Source: Parageobacillus caldoxylosilyticus NBRC 107762
GTDB taxonomy: Bacteria > Bacillota > Bacilli > Bacillales > Anoxybacillaceae
Reading direction: 5' to 3'
Length of the DNA stretch: 64,000 nt
Assembly: GCF_000632715.1 (NCBI RefSeq)
Contig: NZ_BAWO01000029.1
Coordinates: forward strand, 1 to 64,000
Part shown: in pieces, positions 7,799 to 15,452 of the stretch
Layout of the letters: each line of letters begins with the position of its first letter
Numbering within the stretch: the stretch's first letter is position 1
The notes under the pieces: generated by a model
What the model was told of the DNA's origin: nothing
Databases searched by the model: none
What the model saw: the letters and a program-made list of their open reading frames with translations, nothing else
Program-made: the position numbers and the translations under genes

Positions 7799-7854
7799 AA
7801 GCCCACTGTTCTCGAGTCGAAAAATGACTCGATTCTTTTTTGAGCAGTGGGCTT
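7799..7854 (+). terminator. Nested hairpin: terminator inside a 10-bp palindrome
   Basis: The outer arms AAGCCCACTG (7799-7808) and CAGTGGGCTT (7845-7854) are perfectly complementary. Inside them TCGAGTC (7812-7818) pairs with GACTCGA (7826-7832), followed by TTCTTTTTT (7833-7841). The inner part is an ordinary terminator; the outer arms could compete with it or form a cruciform. It lies 34 bp before the XRE gene. Confidence 0.72.
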
Positions 7855-7887
7855 AAATTCGAACAGTTTTAAGGCGAGGTGAGCTAG

Positions 7888-8124
7888 ATGGATAAAAAAA
7901 CGGTCTTACTTTTGAACGTCGAAGAACACTTGAAGCGAATGGGGTGGACTCAAAAAGAGCTTGCAAAGCGCCTCGGTAAGTCTAAGGATTACGTGTCAAC
8001 GCTAAAACGAGCGAAGCACATAAACCTTGAGGTAGCTGGCAAACTGATGGACGTTTTCGATTTAAACTCCTTAGATGAGCTTTTTCTGGTTGCTAAAGTC
8101 GATGACAAAAACAAAGAAAAATAA
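7888..8124 (+). CDS. XRE-family DNA-binding protein
   Basis: This 78-residue protein has a Cro/C1-type helix-turn-helix at about 18-65: WTQKELAKRLGKSKDYVSTL is the helix-turn-helix core, followed by INLEVAGKLMDVFDL. It probably regulates the downstream run of small genes or the element's replication. GCGAGGTGAG lies 6 nt before ATG. The nested terminator and three dyads upstream are candidate control sites. Confidence 0.85.
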   Translation: MDKKTVLLLNVEEHLKRMGWTQKELAKRLGKSKDYVSTLKRAKHINLEVAGKLMDVFDLNSLDELFLVAKVDDKNKEK

Positions 8125-8146
8125 AACCTAGCGAGGTGGGCTTGTG

Positions 8147-8794
8147 ATGAACACTAATGAGAAAGTTTTTGAAGTGAGAACAAACAGACTCGGGCGGTTT
8201 GAGCTTTATCAAAACGGAAAACTCGTTCAAAAGGTTTGTCGTACTTGTGGCAAGGTTAAACTTGCGAGCGAGTTTCCAAGAAACAGTCATGGTCATCACA
8301 GACCGGACTGTCGAGAGTGCTTCAACAAACGTCAAAGAGAATACTTGAGGGAGCACAAAGACTGGAAAGTGGTTTACAGACAGCGGGATAGAGCAAGACA
8401 GTTTGGAGCCCCTGACAACTACACTCTTGAGGACTACCTCGAGCTGAAAGCATTTGCGAATGGTCGTTGCATGATTAGTGGCAAGAAGACAGACAAACTT
8501 CAAGTTGACCATGTGATGACTCTCAGCAAGAAAGTCTTAGGAAGCACAAAAGGCAATATAATTCTCGTTTGTGAGGAAGTCAACCAAGCAAAGCGAGATA
8601 TGAGCTTGTTTGAGTTTCTTCAAAGTGAACGCTCAAGAGGGCTCGTTGACAGAGAACAACTCGAGAGAACGATTCGCTACTTGGCAGACGCAAACGGTAT
8701 GACACCTCAAGAGTATTTAGATTTCCTTTACAGAGCTGAGGAGCTCGCCAAGGACATAAAAGAGTTTTTTGAGAACGAAAATAAAGCAAACTAA
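8147..8794 (+). CDS. HNH-type endonuclease with zinc knuckle
   Basis: This protein of about 215 residues has an N-terminal zinc motif CRTCG...CREC (about 31-59) of the kind seen in phage and homing HNH proteins. An HNH-like core follows: CMISGK, LQVDHVMTLSK, GNIILVCEEVNQAKRD. The second cysteine pair of a classic HNH zinc site is not obvious, so it may be a divergent family (endonuclease VII or IDEAL-like). A GTG at 8144 precedes ATG 8147; the ATG is favoured because GAGGTGGG ends 6 nt before it. It lies 19-22 nt after the XRE gene, which suggests one operon. Confidence 0.75.
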   Translation: MNTNEKVFEVRTNRLGRFELYQNGKLVQKVCRTCGKVKLASEFPRNSHGHHRPDCRECFNKRQREYLREHKDWKVVYRQRDRARQFGAPDNYTLEDYLELKAFANGRCMISGKKTDKLQVDHVMTLSKKVLGSTKGNIILVCEEVNQAKRDMSLFEFLQSERSRGLVDREQLERTIRYLADANGMTPQEYLDFLYRAEELAKDIKEFFENENKAN

Positions 8795-8803
8795 CGGAGG
8801 TCG

Positions 8804-9409
8804 ATGAAAGTGAAGCTTATGAATTATTTCAAAAAACAAAGCGATTTAGAAAAATTGATGGCTGAGAAACAAACCTTAGAAAACGAATATAGCGAGATGA
8901 CAAAAAAGGTTAACCAAGTACAAAGCCTTTTAAACCTAGCTCAAGCTGAACTCATGGTTGACAGCTCCACAACAAACAAGAAGAAAGTTGACAAGTTTAA
9001 AGAAGCCCTTGAGAAGTTAGAAAAAGAGCGAGCTACTGTTTTAGAGAAAGTGCAAAAAGTTGCTGTTGAGATTGCACGCTTGAACATGGAAAAACGCAAA
9101 GCAGAAATTGAAGCGATTGCTGACAACGATGTTGAACGATTTGAGGAATATTACAGAAGTTATAAACTCAAGAAGCTATGGGAGGAGAAAGTTAGCAAGA
9201 TAATTCACCAAAAAACAAAAATTTTAGACGCTACAACACCAAAGGGTCTCTTAAAAGAAGCTGGAGTTGAAATAGGTCACTTTGACAAAACAAACGAAGC
9301 TCACAAACCTTATTTAGAGCTCTGGGAACGCAAGAGAGCAGAAGTTGAGGAACAAGTTGAAAAAGAACTTGCTGAGCTAGAAAAACAGCTTGAGGATTTC
9401 TTAGGTTAA
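8804..9409 (+). CDS. Coiled-coil protein, unknown
   Basis: This 201-residue protein is very rich in Lys and Glu. Heptad-like patterns run through 10-110 and again at 178-200 (ELAELEKQLEDFL). It has no signal peptide and no catalytic motif. It could be structural, a phage-like scaffold, or a DNA-segregation accessory; none of these can be chosen from sequence. It starts 9 nt after the HNH gene stop with GGAGGTCG upstream, so the two are translationally close. Confidence 0.7.
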   Translation: MKVKLMNYFKKQSDLEKLMAEKQTLENEYSEMTKKVNQVQSLLNLAQAELMVDSSTTNKKKVDKFKEALEKLEKERATVLEKVQKVAVEIARLNMEKRKAEIEAIADNDVERFEEYYRSYKLKKLWEEKVSKIIHQKTKILDATTPKGLLKEAGVEIGHFDKTNEAHKPYLELWERKRAEVEEQVEKELAELEKQLEDFLG

Positions 9410-9428
9410 GTCTCTGAGGTGAACAGCC

Positions 9429-9584
9429 ATGAAGCAAAAGAGTCTCAGAGATTTCAAGTTAGAAATTCTCAAGATGGAGCACGAGAGAGAGCTTGCATTT
9501 AGAGAATTTATGTTAAAGCATGAGCTCAAACTCTTGAAAATAAAACGAAACCTCAAAGAGAGCTACTCGAGAGTTAGTACATGA
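9429..9584 (+). CDS. Small basic helical protein (51 aa), unknown
   Basis: The frame reads MKQKSLRDFKLEILKMEHER and continues to SYSRVST. The composition is dominated by Lys, Arg, Glu and Leu, which suggests a single long helix. GAGGTGA lies 6 nt upstream of the ATG, exactly like its neighbours. It is the next member of the run of small genes; function unknown. Confidence 0.6.
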   Translation: MKQKSLRDFKLEILKMEHERELAFREFMLKHELKLLKIKRNLKESYSRVST

Positions 9585-9627
9585 ACTCCTTCTCAGAGGA
9601 GTAAATTCAACACCTCGAGGTGATTGT

Positions 9628-9849
9628 ATGGAAAATGTGAAAAACCATTATAAAAGTCTCCTTCTCGACTACCAAGAAGCGAGCAGAGTCTTTATTGAGA
9701 CTGGAAGAATGAGCTTGTTAGCTTATGCGCTTGAGCGGTTGGAACAATTCGAGAGAAAGTTTATTGAGGCTTACTCCCTTGAGGAGCTTCTCGAGTTACA
9801 ATTGGAACTCTTTCCAGATGGGACACTAACAACAAGTGAGGTGATTTAA
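9628..9849 (+). CDS. Small helical protein (73 aa), unknown
   Basis: The ATG is preceded by CTCGAGGTGATTGT. The protein is acidic and helical (LLAYALERLEQFERKFIEAY). Its stop is 2 nt before the next ATG, which indicates coupled translation. Not recognised. Confidence 0.68.
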   Translation: MENVKNHYKSLLLDYQEASRVFIETGRMSLLAYALERLEQFERKFIEAYSLEELLELQLELFPDGTLTTSEVI

Positions 9850-9851
9850 CG

Positions 9852-10121
9852 ATGAAAGACTTTAATAAATTGTTTGACGAGGCTTTTAATAAAGTTTGGA
9901 GCAAATATGAGAAGAAGATTCAAGAGAAGCAACGCTTCAATGAAATGACTCTTAGCGAAAAGCTCGAATGGCTCAAGAAGAAAACTAAAGAAGTTGAAGA
10001 ATACTTTGAGAAAAGCTGGGCAGTGAAAGAACTTGAGAAGAAAGAGCGAGAAAAGCGTGAAAAAGAGGAGTTTGAAGCTTGGTATAGAGATTATGTCCGT
10101 CGCATGGGGAATACTTTCTAA
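9852..10121 (+). CDS. Small charged coiled-coil protein (89 aa), unknown
   Basis: It begins 2 nt after the previous stop; GTGAGGTGA upstream serves as ribosome-binding site inside the preceding gene's end. It is rich in Lys and Glu (KELEKKEREKREKEEFEAWY). No family recognised. It belongs to the same coupled operon. Confidence 0.68.
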   Translation: MKDFNKLFDEAFNKVWSKYEKKIQEKQRFNEMTLSEKLEWLKKKTKEVEEYFEKSWAVKELEKKEREKREKEEFEAWYRDYVRRMGNTF

Positions 10122-10143
10122 CCCCACCTCGAGGTGAGACGCT

Positions 10144-10377
10144 ATGGAAGTAGACAAGCAAAAGGTCGCTGAGGTTATGGTGGCTTTGCAGGAAGCCATT
10201 CTCAGCGAGGACTTAGCTCGTTTTTATGAACATGTTGGAAAGCTCGAGAAGCTAACTGGCGAGGAGTTTACTGGCAAAGTTCTTTGCACCTTTGCGAGCC
10301 AGCTCTCGAGGGAACATGCGATTGTGAACGTTATTTTGCTCCCTGTAATTGAGGAGCTCAAAAGGGGTGAGAAGTAA
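10144..10377 (+). CDS. Small protein (77 aa), unknown
   Basis: CTCGAGGTGAG precedes ATG by 6 nt. The stop TAA overlaps the next ATG by one base (TAATG), the classic arrangement for translational coupling. Predicted helical; no motif recognised. Confidence 0.68.
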   Translation: MEVDKQKVAEVMVALQEAILSEDLARFYEHVGKLEKLTGEEFTGKVLCTFASQLSREHAIVNVILLPVIEELKRGEK

Positions 10378-11048
10378 TGCCGAGCTTTAAGGATTTGAGC
10401 ACAGAGCTTCAAGCAAAGGTTAGAACTCTCGAGGCGATTGCTGAGAAGGATAAAGACGAGGCGAGAGCTCATGAGTATTACAGAGAGCTTAAAAAGAGCA
10501 AAGAGATTTGTGGAGCTCTGTCCAACTCGGGGAAAATTTGCATAAATAAACCACACTATAAAGAGAATGGAACGACAAATGGAAGATGTATTTGGCATGG
10601 TGGAAAGTCCACTGGAGCTAAGACCAAAGAAGGTAAGAAAAAAGCTCTCGACAATTTAAGAGGTAAAAGTCCGGTACATGGATTATACACAAAAGACTTT
10701 CTTTCGACGCTGACAGATGATGAAATAGCTTTCATGCACTGGCTCGAGGAAGGAGTAAAAACTCATTATGAAGTGAGTACACCTCTTGAGGAGACAGCTC
10801 TACAAATGCTCATAATGGAAGCTCTAAGACATTTCCGTATGGTAAATACTCGCTTTGAGAAAGAAAGTAAACACACAAGCGAGTTTCTCACTAAATTCTT
10901 GCGAATTATTGAAACTCAAGGCTGGAAACGCAAAGAAGAAGACAAGACAAAAGGAGTTAGTACAGAGGTTATGCTGAAACTCATTAATGAACTCGACAAG
11001 CCAAGAAAAAGCTCCAACGAGCCACCAAAAATTAAGCGTATTAAGTGA
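10377..11048 (+). CDS. HGGxSTG-motif protein, unknown
   Basis: This 223-residue protein has a central motif C-x8-C (45-54), then C-x2-HGGKSTGAKTKEGK (71-86) and SPVHGLYTK. The C..C..HGG-x-STGxxTxEG arrangement recurs in many phage and mobile-element proteins, some annotated as small terminase-like or nucleic-acid-binding. I infer a metal-binding, DNA-associated role only from that memory. Residues 120-160 are helical. Start is coupled to the upstream stop. Confidence 0.72.
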   Translation: MPSFKDLSTELQAKVRTLEAIAEKDKDEARAHEYYRELKKSKEICGALSNSGKICINKPHYKENGTTNGRCIWHGGKSTGAKTKEGKKKALDNLRGKSPVHGLYTKDFLSTLTDDEIAFMHWLEEGVKTHYEVSTPLEETALQMLIMEALRHFRMVNTRFEKESKHTSEFLTKFLRIIETQGWKRKEEDKTKGVSTEVMLKLINELDKPRKSSNEPPKIKRIK

Positions 11049-11057
11049 GGTGTGAAA

Positions 11058-11369
11058 ATGAGAAAGGAGCAAAAACTTCTCGCACTGTTATTTTATAAGG
11101 AGCATGAGCTCAAGGTCAAACACTTGAACGAGAGTTTAAACCATTTATTCACTCAAAGAGATTTGGCACAACTCCGAGGTGAACTCAAGACAGTTGAAAC
11201 TTTGGAATTAAAAATTAAAGCGGTGTCTCAAGAGCTTGAACAGTTGGAGCAAGATGGTTTCTTGCTCTTTCACTTTGTCAAGCTCTTTTTGTTTGAGGAA
11301 ATGCTAGACCTTATGAAAGAAGCTCGAGAGGAGACAGAAAAGCTCTTTCAAGAGTGGCTGGACAGTTAA
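11058..11369 (+). CDS. Coiled-coil small protein (103 aa), unknown
   Basis: GTG 11052 and ATG 11058 are both in frame. ATG is preferred because GAGGTG ends 5 nt before it. Heptads at 15-65 (ELKTVETLELKIKAVSQELE) predict a coiled coil. It is about 9 nt downstream of the HGG-motif gene. Function unknown. Confidence 0.65.
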   Translation: MRKEQKLLALLFYKEHELKVKHLNESLNHLFTQRDLAQLRGELKTVETLELKIKAVSQELEQLEQDGFLLFHFVKLFLFEEMLDLMKEAREETEKLFQEWLDS

Positions 11370-11383
11370 GAAGGTGAAACAAG

Positions 11384-11464
11384 GTGGCTAAGAACTTGAT
11401 TGACATTATACTCATGCTAGCGACCGAGCCAGCTCCATTCTCAAAAAGATTCAAGATAGTATAA
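11384..11464 (+). CDS. Possible 26-aa peptide
   Basis: A GTG-started frame (VAKNLIDIILMLATEPAPFS, six more residues, stop) with AAGGTGAAAC upstream. The size is marginal; the spacing fits the run of small genes, but it may be chance. Confidence 0.3.
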   Translation: MAKNLIDIILMLATEPAPFSKRFKIV

Positions 11465-11495
11465 AAAAAACTTGATGTTCGTGAGGCGAGTAGAG

Positions 11496-11684
11496 TTGAT
11501 AAAAAGCTCATTTCAATTCGATGAAAAAGTTATCGTGTTCATCTCATCACGAGATAGTGAAAGCCCTTGGAAAGACCTCTCTAAAGAGGAACTTAAAAGA
11601 GAACTAACTCAGTATTCAGCTTTCTCAGAAGTGCTTCTCATTCACGAGGAGACGAATGAGACTGTAACCTTAAAGCTTTTCTAG
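11496..11684 (+). CDS. Small protein (62 aa), unknown
   Basis: The frame is open from TTG 11472 and ATG 11475, but no ribosome-binding site precedes those. GAGGCGAG at 11483-11490 fits initiation at TTG 11496, giving LIKSSFQFDEKVIVFISSRD and the remainder. Beta-strand-like start, then charged. Not recognised. Confidence 0.5.
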   Translation: MIKSSFQFDEKVIVFISSRDSESPWKDLSKEELKRELTQYSAFSEVLLIHEETNETVTLKLF

Positions 11685-11696
11685 GAGGGTGATTGC

Positions 11697-11837
11697 ATGG
11701 AAAAGAAAAACATAAGTTTTTCCAAGTGGATTACACTTATCTTGATAAAAACGATTAAATTCACAGAGTCTCGGGAATTGTACAAGCTTTACTTGTTTCA
11801 ACTAAAAAAATTGGCGATTTATTTGTTTTTGGATTAA
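11697..11837 (+). CDS. Small basic protein (46 aa), unknown
   Basis: ATG is preceded by AGGAGGGTGA with 5 nt spacing, an excellent site. It reads MEKKNISFSKWITLILIKTI and onward. It has an alternation of hydrophobic and basic residues; it could be amphipathic. It is the last gene of the small-gene run, before the restriction-modification genes. Confidence 0.55.
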   Translation: MEKKNISFSKWITLILIKTIKFTESRELYKLYLFQLKKLAIYLFLD

Positions 11838-11915
11838 TGATATGATAAAGATATAGAATCCTTGTTCGGGTATAGTTAATTTAGGATTTGCGGTAATTAA
11901 GGGAGAGAAGTTACA

Positions 11916-12758
11916 GTGACAAAAAATAAACTAGCACAACCTTTTTTAAAGTGGGCAGGAGGTAAACGTCAGTTACTTCCAGAAATACGTAAATATATTC
12001 CTAAAAAGATAAACACTTATTACGAACCATTTTTGGGTGCTGGAGCAGTATTATTTGATATTCAACCTAAGAAGGCTGTAATTAATGACATTAATACTGA
12101 ACTTATCAATACTTATATCGCTATAAGAGACCACGTTGATGAGCTTATAAATGATTTAAAAAAACACAAGAATGAAAAAGAATACTTTTATGCAATTCGT
12201 GATTTAGACCGTAAAGAAGAATTTAAGAAGCTTTCCTTGGTTGAGAGGGCATCACGAATTATTTACTTAAATAAAACGTGTTTTAATGGTCTATTTCGTG
12301 TAAACAGTCAAGGTCATTTTAATGTTCCTTTTGGTAAATATAAAAACCCTCAAATAGTGAATGAAATTGTTTTAAGAGCTGTTCATAACTATCTAAATTC
12401 TAATGATATAACTATACTAAATGTTGATTTTGAAAAAGCTGTAGAGAACGCCAAAAAAGGAGATTTTATTTATTTTGACCCTCCTTATGACCCTGTTTCA
12501 GATACTTCTTCTTTTACTGGTTACAGTTTATACGGATTTGATAAAGATGACCAGATTAGGTTGAGAGATTTGTTCGTTGAACTAGATAAACGAGGGTGCA
12601 AGGTCTTATTAAGTAACTCGGCGACTGATTTTATAAAGGACTTATACAAAGATTTTCATATTGAGGTTGTTTCAGCGAATAGAAACATCAATGCAAATGC
12701 TTCAAGGAGAGGAAAAATTGACGAAGTATTGGTGATGAATTATGAACCTGACAGATAA
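11916..12758 (+). CDS. Dam-type DNA adenine methyltransferase
   Basis: This 280-residue D12-class (DpnM/Dam-like) N6-adenine methylase carries the AdoMet site FLKWAGGK (10-17), the acidic loop NDIN (57-60), the catalytic DPPY (188-191) and C-terminal SNSATDFI. Family members methylate GATC or similar sites; the exact target here cannot be read. Start is GTG with GGGAGAG upstream. It overlaps the following nuclease gene by 17 bp, as expected for a restriction-modification pair, and would protect the element and host DNA from that nuclease. Confidence 0.92.
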   Translation: MTKNKLAQPFLKWAGGKRQLLPEIRKYIPKKINTYYEPFLGAGAVLFDIQPKKAVINDINTELINTYIAIRDHVDELINDLKKHKNEKEYFYAIRDLDRKEEFKKLSLVERASRIIYLNKTCFNGLFRVNSQGHFNVPFGKYKNPQIVNEIVLRAVHNYLNSNDITILNVDFEKAVENAKKGDFIYFDPPYDPVSDTSSFTGYSLYGFDKDDQIRLRDLFVELDKRGCKVLLSNSATDFIKDLYKDFHIEVVSANRNINANASRRGKIDEVLVMNYEPDR

Positions 12759-14025
12759 AGCTTGGGAGAAGTTATTTGAGCGTTATAACATTCTCCAAGA
12801 AATTGAGAAAAATGGTTTTTATGAAATTGAAGCAAAGACAATAAAAGAAGAGCGAGAGCCAAGGTTAATGGCAAAGTTTGACCATAGTAGCAACTTGCCA
12901 AAGCTATTTAAAAAGAACGGTTTATCTATTTTGCCAATTTCACGCTCAAAATATGTTATAGGTCAATTTGATGTTTATCAAAAAGTAACTTATAACCAAA
13001 AGATAAAACCGACTCAAGTGAGTTTTCCAAGTGACATTACAACTATTGACCCGACGAACCTTTATTCAGAAAGCTCAGCTCTTCATTGTGCTGTTATAAC
13101 TGGAATGATTGAGGATGTTCTAGGAGAGGAAGCTTTCCAGACTGTCTCTGGGAAGATGTCCTCTAAAAAGTTTGACTTTAATATTAGAACTAAAAAGGGG
13201 AATGACCTCAAAATTAACGTTACTAACTCACAAGTAGAAATTGATGGCGGATATGAGAGTGCTAATCAATTTATGATTGTTGAAGCGAAAAATGAAATGG
13301 TTGAGGATTTTCTTATTCGTCAACTTTATTATCCTTACCGCTTGTGGCAAGGGAAAACATATAAAGAAGTTAGACCAGTATTTTTTACGTACTCAAACGA
13401 TATTTTTAGCTTTTTTATATTCGAGTTTACTGACCCAATGAGGTACAACTCTTTGAAATTGGTTGAGCAAAAAGATTATGTTATTGCTCATGAGGAGATA
13501 GAACTGGAGGATATTATTGAGCTGGTAAACACAACAAAAGTTCAACCAGAGCCACAAATAGCTTTTCCTCAAGCTGACTTATTTCCTCGGATAGTTGACC
13601 TTCTAGGGTTACTGGTCGAGAATGATTTAGATAGAGAAACTATTACTTTAAATTATGACTTTGATGAGAGACAAACATACTATTACACAACGGCTGGAAT
13701 GTATCTAGGATTGATTGAAAGGTACACTGATAAAGAAACAAAGAAAGTTATGTTTACCTTGTCAAATAAAGGTAGAGAAATAATGAGAAAGAGCTTTAAG
13801 CAAAAATATTTGAGCTTAGCTGGTTGTATTTTAGCTCATGAACCATTCAAACAAGTTCTTCTTGAGTATATTCAAAATGGCGCTCCTCCAGAAAAGGGGA
13901 GAGTAGTTGAAATAATGAGAAGATGTAAACTTTATAATGTCAATTCAGACTCCACATATGAAAGAAGAGCGCAAACAGTCAGCAAATGGGTTGAGTGGAT
14001 TTTGGATTTGCCAAATATGTATTAA
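12742..14025 (+). CDS. Type II restriction endonuclease (PD-D/ExK)
   Basis: This 427-residue protein lies immediately downstream of, and overlaps, the methylase. A PD-(D/E)xK site is visible: D168 in EIDGGYE, then E181 and K183 in MIVEAKN. The C-terminal part (about 325-420) looks like one or two winged-helix modules (LSNKGREIM, EIMRRCKLY), so it may bind DNA separately from the catalytic core. The family seems to be one of the large two-domain type II enzymes with a Dam partner. The cut site is unknown. Confidence 0.85.
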   Translation: MNLTDKAWEKLFERYNILQEIEKNGFYEIEAKTIKEEREPRLMAKFDHSSNLPKLFKKNGLSILPISRSKYVIGQFDVYQKVTYNQKIKPTQVSFPSDITTIDPTNLYSESSALHCAVITGMIEDVLGEEAFQTVSGKMSSKKFDFNIRTKKGNDLKINVTNSQVEIDGGYESANQFMIVEAKNEMVEDFLIRQLYYPYRLWQGKTYKEVRPVFFTYSNDIFSFFIFEFTDPMRYNSLKLVEQKDYVIAHEEIELEDIIELVNTTKVQPEPQIAFPQADLFPRIVDLLGLLVENDLDRETITLNYDFDERQTYYYTTAGMYLGLIERYTDKETKKVMFTLSNKGREIMRKSFKQKYLSLAGCILAHEPFKQVLLEYIQNGAPPEKGRVVEIMRRCKLYNVNSDSTYERRAQTVSKWVEWILDLPNMY

Positions 14026-14066
14026 CAAGACCGAGTCGCCAAGAAAGAATTTATGACTTAAGCGTG

Positions 14067-14098
14067 AGCCACCTTGCGAGGTGGCTATTTAAATTTTT
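14067..14098 (+). terminator. Terminator after the R-M genes
   Basis: AGCCACCT (14067-14074) pairs with AGGTGGCT (14079-14086) across TGCG, followed by ATTTAAATTTTT. It closes the restriction-modification transcript. Confidence 0.8.
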
Positions 14099-14130
14099 AA
14101 ATAACATACTTTGAAGGGAGGTTGAGAAAT

Positions 14131-14427
14131 ATGACAAAGCTGGAGAAAGCAGTGAGAGAAATTGTCAGTTCAAAGGGTGACAGTGCGTATTTTAAGCAGA
14201 GCGTTCTAAAATATGGATGCTCCATAGTGGTTGAGGAGTTGAATACCCCTGAGAAAGCAAGAATTTTTTACAGAAAGTATGCAAACGATATTGACAAGTT
14301 AGCACAGGAATATTTAGAAAAGACTGGGCGAGCACCAGCCATAAAAATTACTAGGCTCGATGACCTTGATGTGGCTATGGCTTATTGGGCTTTTGAGGAG
14401 TGTGTTCGCAGAATGATGAGTGCTTAG
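14131..14427 (+). CDS. Hypothetical protein (98 aa)
   Basis: TTG 14122 is in frame, but AAGGGAGGT ends 8 nt before ATG 14131, which is the likely start. The protein is helical, without signal peptide (KLEKAVREIVSSKGDSAYFK). It sits between the restriction-modification pair and the HEPN-like genes. Not recognised. Confidence 0.68.
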   Translation: MTKLEKAVREIVSSKGDSAYFKQSVLKYGCSIVVEELNTPEKARIFYRKYANDIDKLAQEYLEKTGRAPAIKITRLDDLDVAMAYWAFEECVRRMMSA

Positions 14428-14582
14428 AGAGGTTGAAAAGTCAACTCTTTTGATAAATAAAATGCTGAGAAAGCTGGAGCTTAAAGCTCTGGCTTTTTGT
14501 TTGTTTTTTTTTGGCGGAATAACTATTCGTTATTCAAATGTTATAATATGGTTAAAGTTTCTTCTCACTTGGGATGTAAGTT

Positions 14583-15452
14583 ATGGAAAAAATGAACAAA
14601 GAAGAAAAAATTCAATATGCTAATTTTTTAATCGAGGAAATAACTTCAAAATTTCTTCAAAAGGGTAGTCCATATGTAATTATGGAGGGTTACGAGTATT
14701 TAAGGGAGGTAATTACCCTCTATGCTAAACAATCAAATCTATTTGAAAGCATACTGATTTTATTAGAAAACAGTCATGCTGAAGAAGCTTATATTTTAGT
14801 AAGGTCAATGCTAAACAATGCAATGCTTATAGATTATTTATGTAATGATAACAAAAATAAACTGAGATATAAAAACTATATGGTGCAACCTCTCAAGTCA
14901 GAATTAGCTTTTCTTTATGACATAGAAAGAGCTATTGAAAGAGGTTGGGTCAAAAATGAGTACGAGGGGTTAAAAGAAAAAATAAAGGAAAGAGAAAATA
15001 TTTTAAGACAAGAAGGCTTTGTACATAAAGGAGAGATTGACACAAGACTTCTGAGTATCAAAGGAATGGCACTCTCAGATAAATTGCTGTTTGCTTACTA
15101 TATGGCTTTTTATCGAGAAGCTAGCAAGTATGAGCATTCAGATTTTTCGTCACTTGATATTTATAGAACACCTATTGATAGCGATATTCCAAACACTCAT
15201 GCTTTTATCTTAGATTTATCAAGAACAGACACTGAACTTGAAGAAAAAGTGCTTAATTTATCTATATCAATTTACTCATTAACTTTTATAAAGTTATTAC
15301 AATATTTCACAAAAAATCATGAACATTTAATTCCTGAAGAGAACAAACCTTACTTAGCTCAGCTTGCAATAATAATTTGGAATAAAACAAGAGAAAACAA
15401 TTTTCCTTTTTATACGAAATTCACAGAGCAAGAAGGTGAGACTGATGGATGA
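14583..15452 (+). CDS. DUF5677-like (HEPN-like) protein
   Basis: This 289-residue all-helical protein contains ILVRSMLNNAMLIDYL (about 80-95) and later FYREASKYEHSDFSS (about 180-195), the pattern of the DUF5677 family. The R-x6-H spacing resembles the HEPN RNase signature. The family has no proven function; HEPN-type proteins often act as toxins or defence effectors. It overlaps the next gene (stop at 15452, next start 15445). GTTATAATATGG at 14539 is a possible -10. Confidence 0.72.
   Translation: MEKMNKEEKIQYANFLIEEITSKFLQKGSPYVIMEGYEYLREVITLYAKQSNLFESILILLENSHAEEAYILVRSMLNNAMLIDYLCNDNKNKLRYKNYMVQPLKSELAFLYDIERAIERGWVKNEYEGLKEKIKERENILRQEGFVHKGEIDTRLLSIKGMALSDKLLFAYYMAFYREASKYEHSDFSSLDIYRTPIDSDIPNTHAFILDLSRTDTELEEKVLNLSISIYSLTFIKLLQYFTKNHEHLIPEENKPYLAQLAIIIWNKTRENNFPFYTKFTEQEGETDG

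Larger units (their letters stand above)
4397..7887. other. 3.5-kb gene-free, repeat-rich block (possible replication origin region)
   Basis: No frame here has both a credible ribosome-binding site and protein-like composition. The block instead contains iterons (5510-5564 and 5769-5907), three degenerate repeats of about 95 bp (from 5163, 5318 and 6065), three copies of an AT-centred dyad (6643, 7327, 7651), an AT-rich tract with 25-bp-spaced palindromic repeats (6736-7015), and at least 12 CTCGAG sites. This much structure without genes fits a theta-type origin with incompatibility or partition sites. That function is inferred. Confidence 0.6.
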
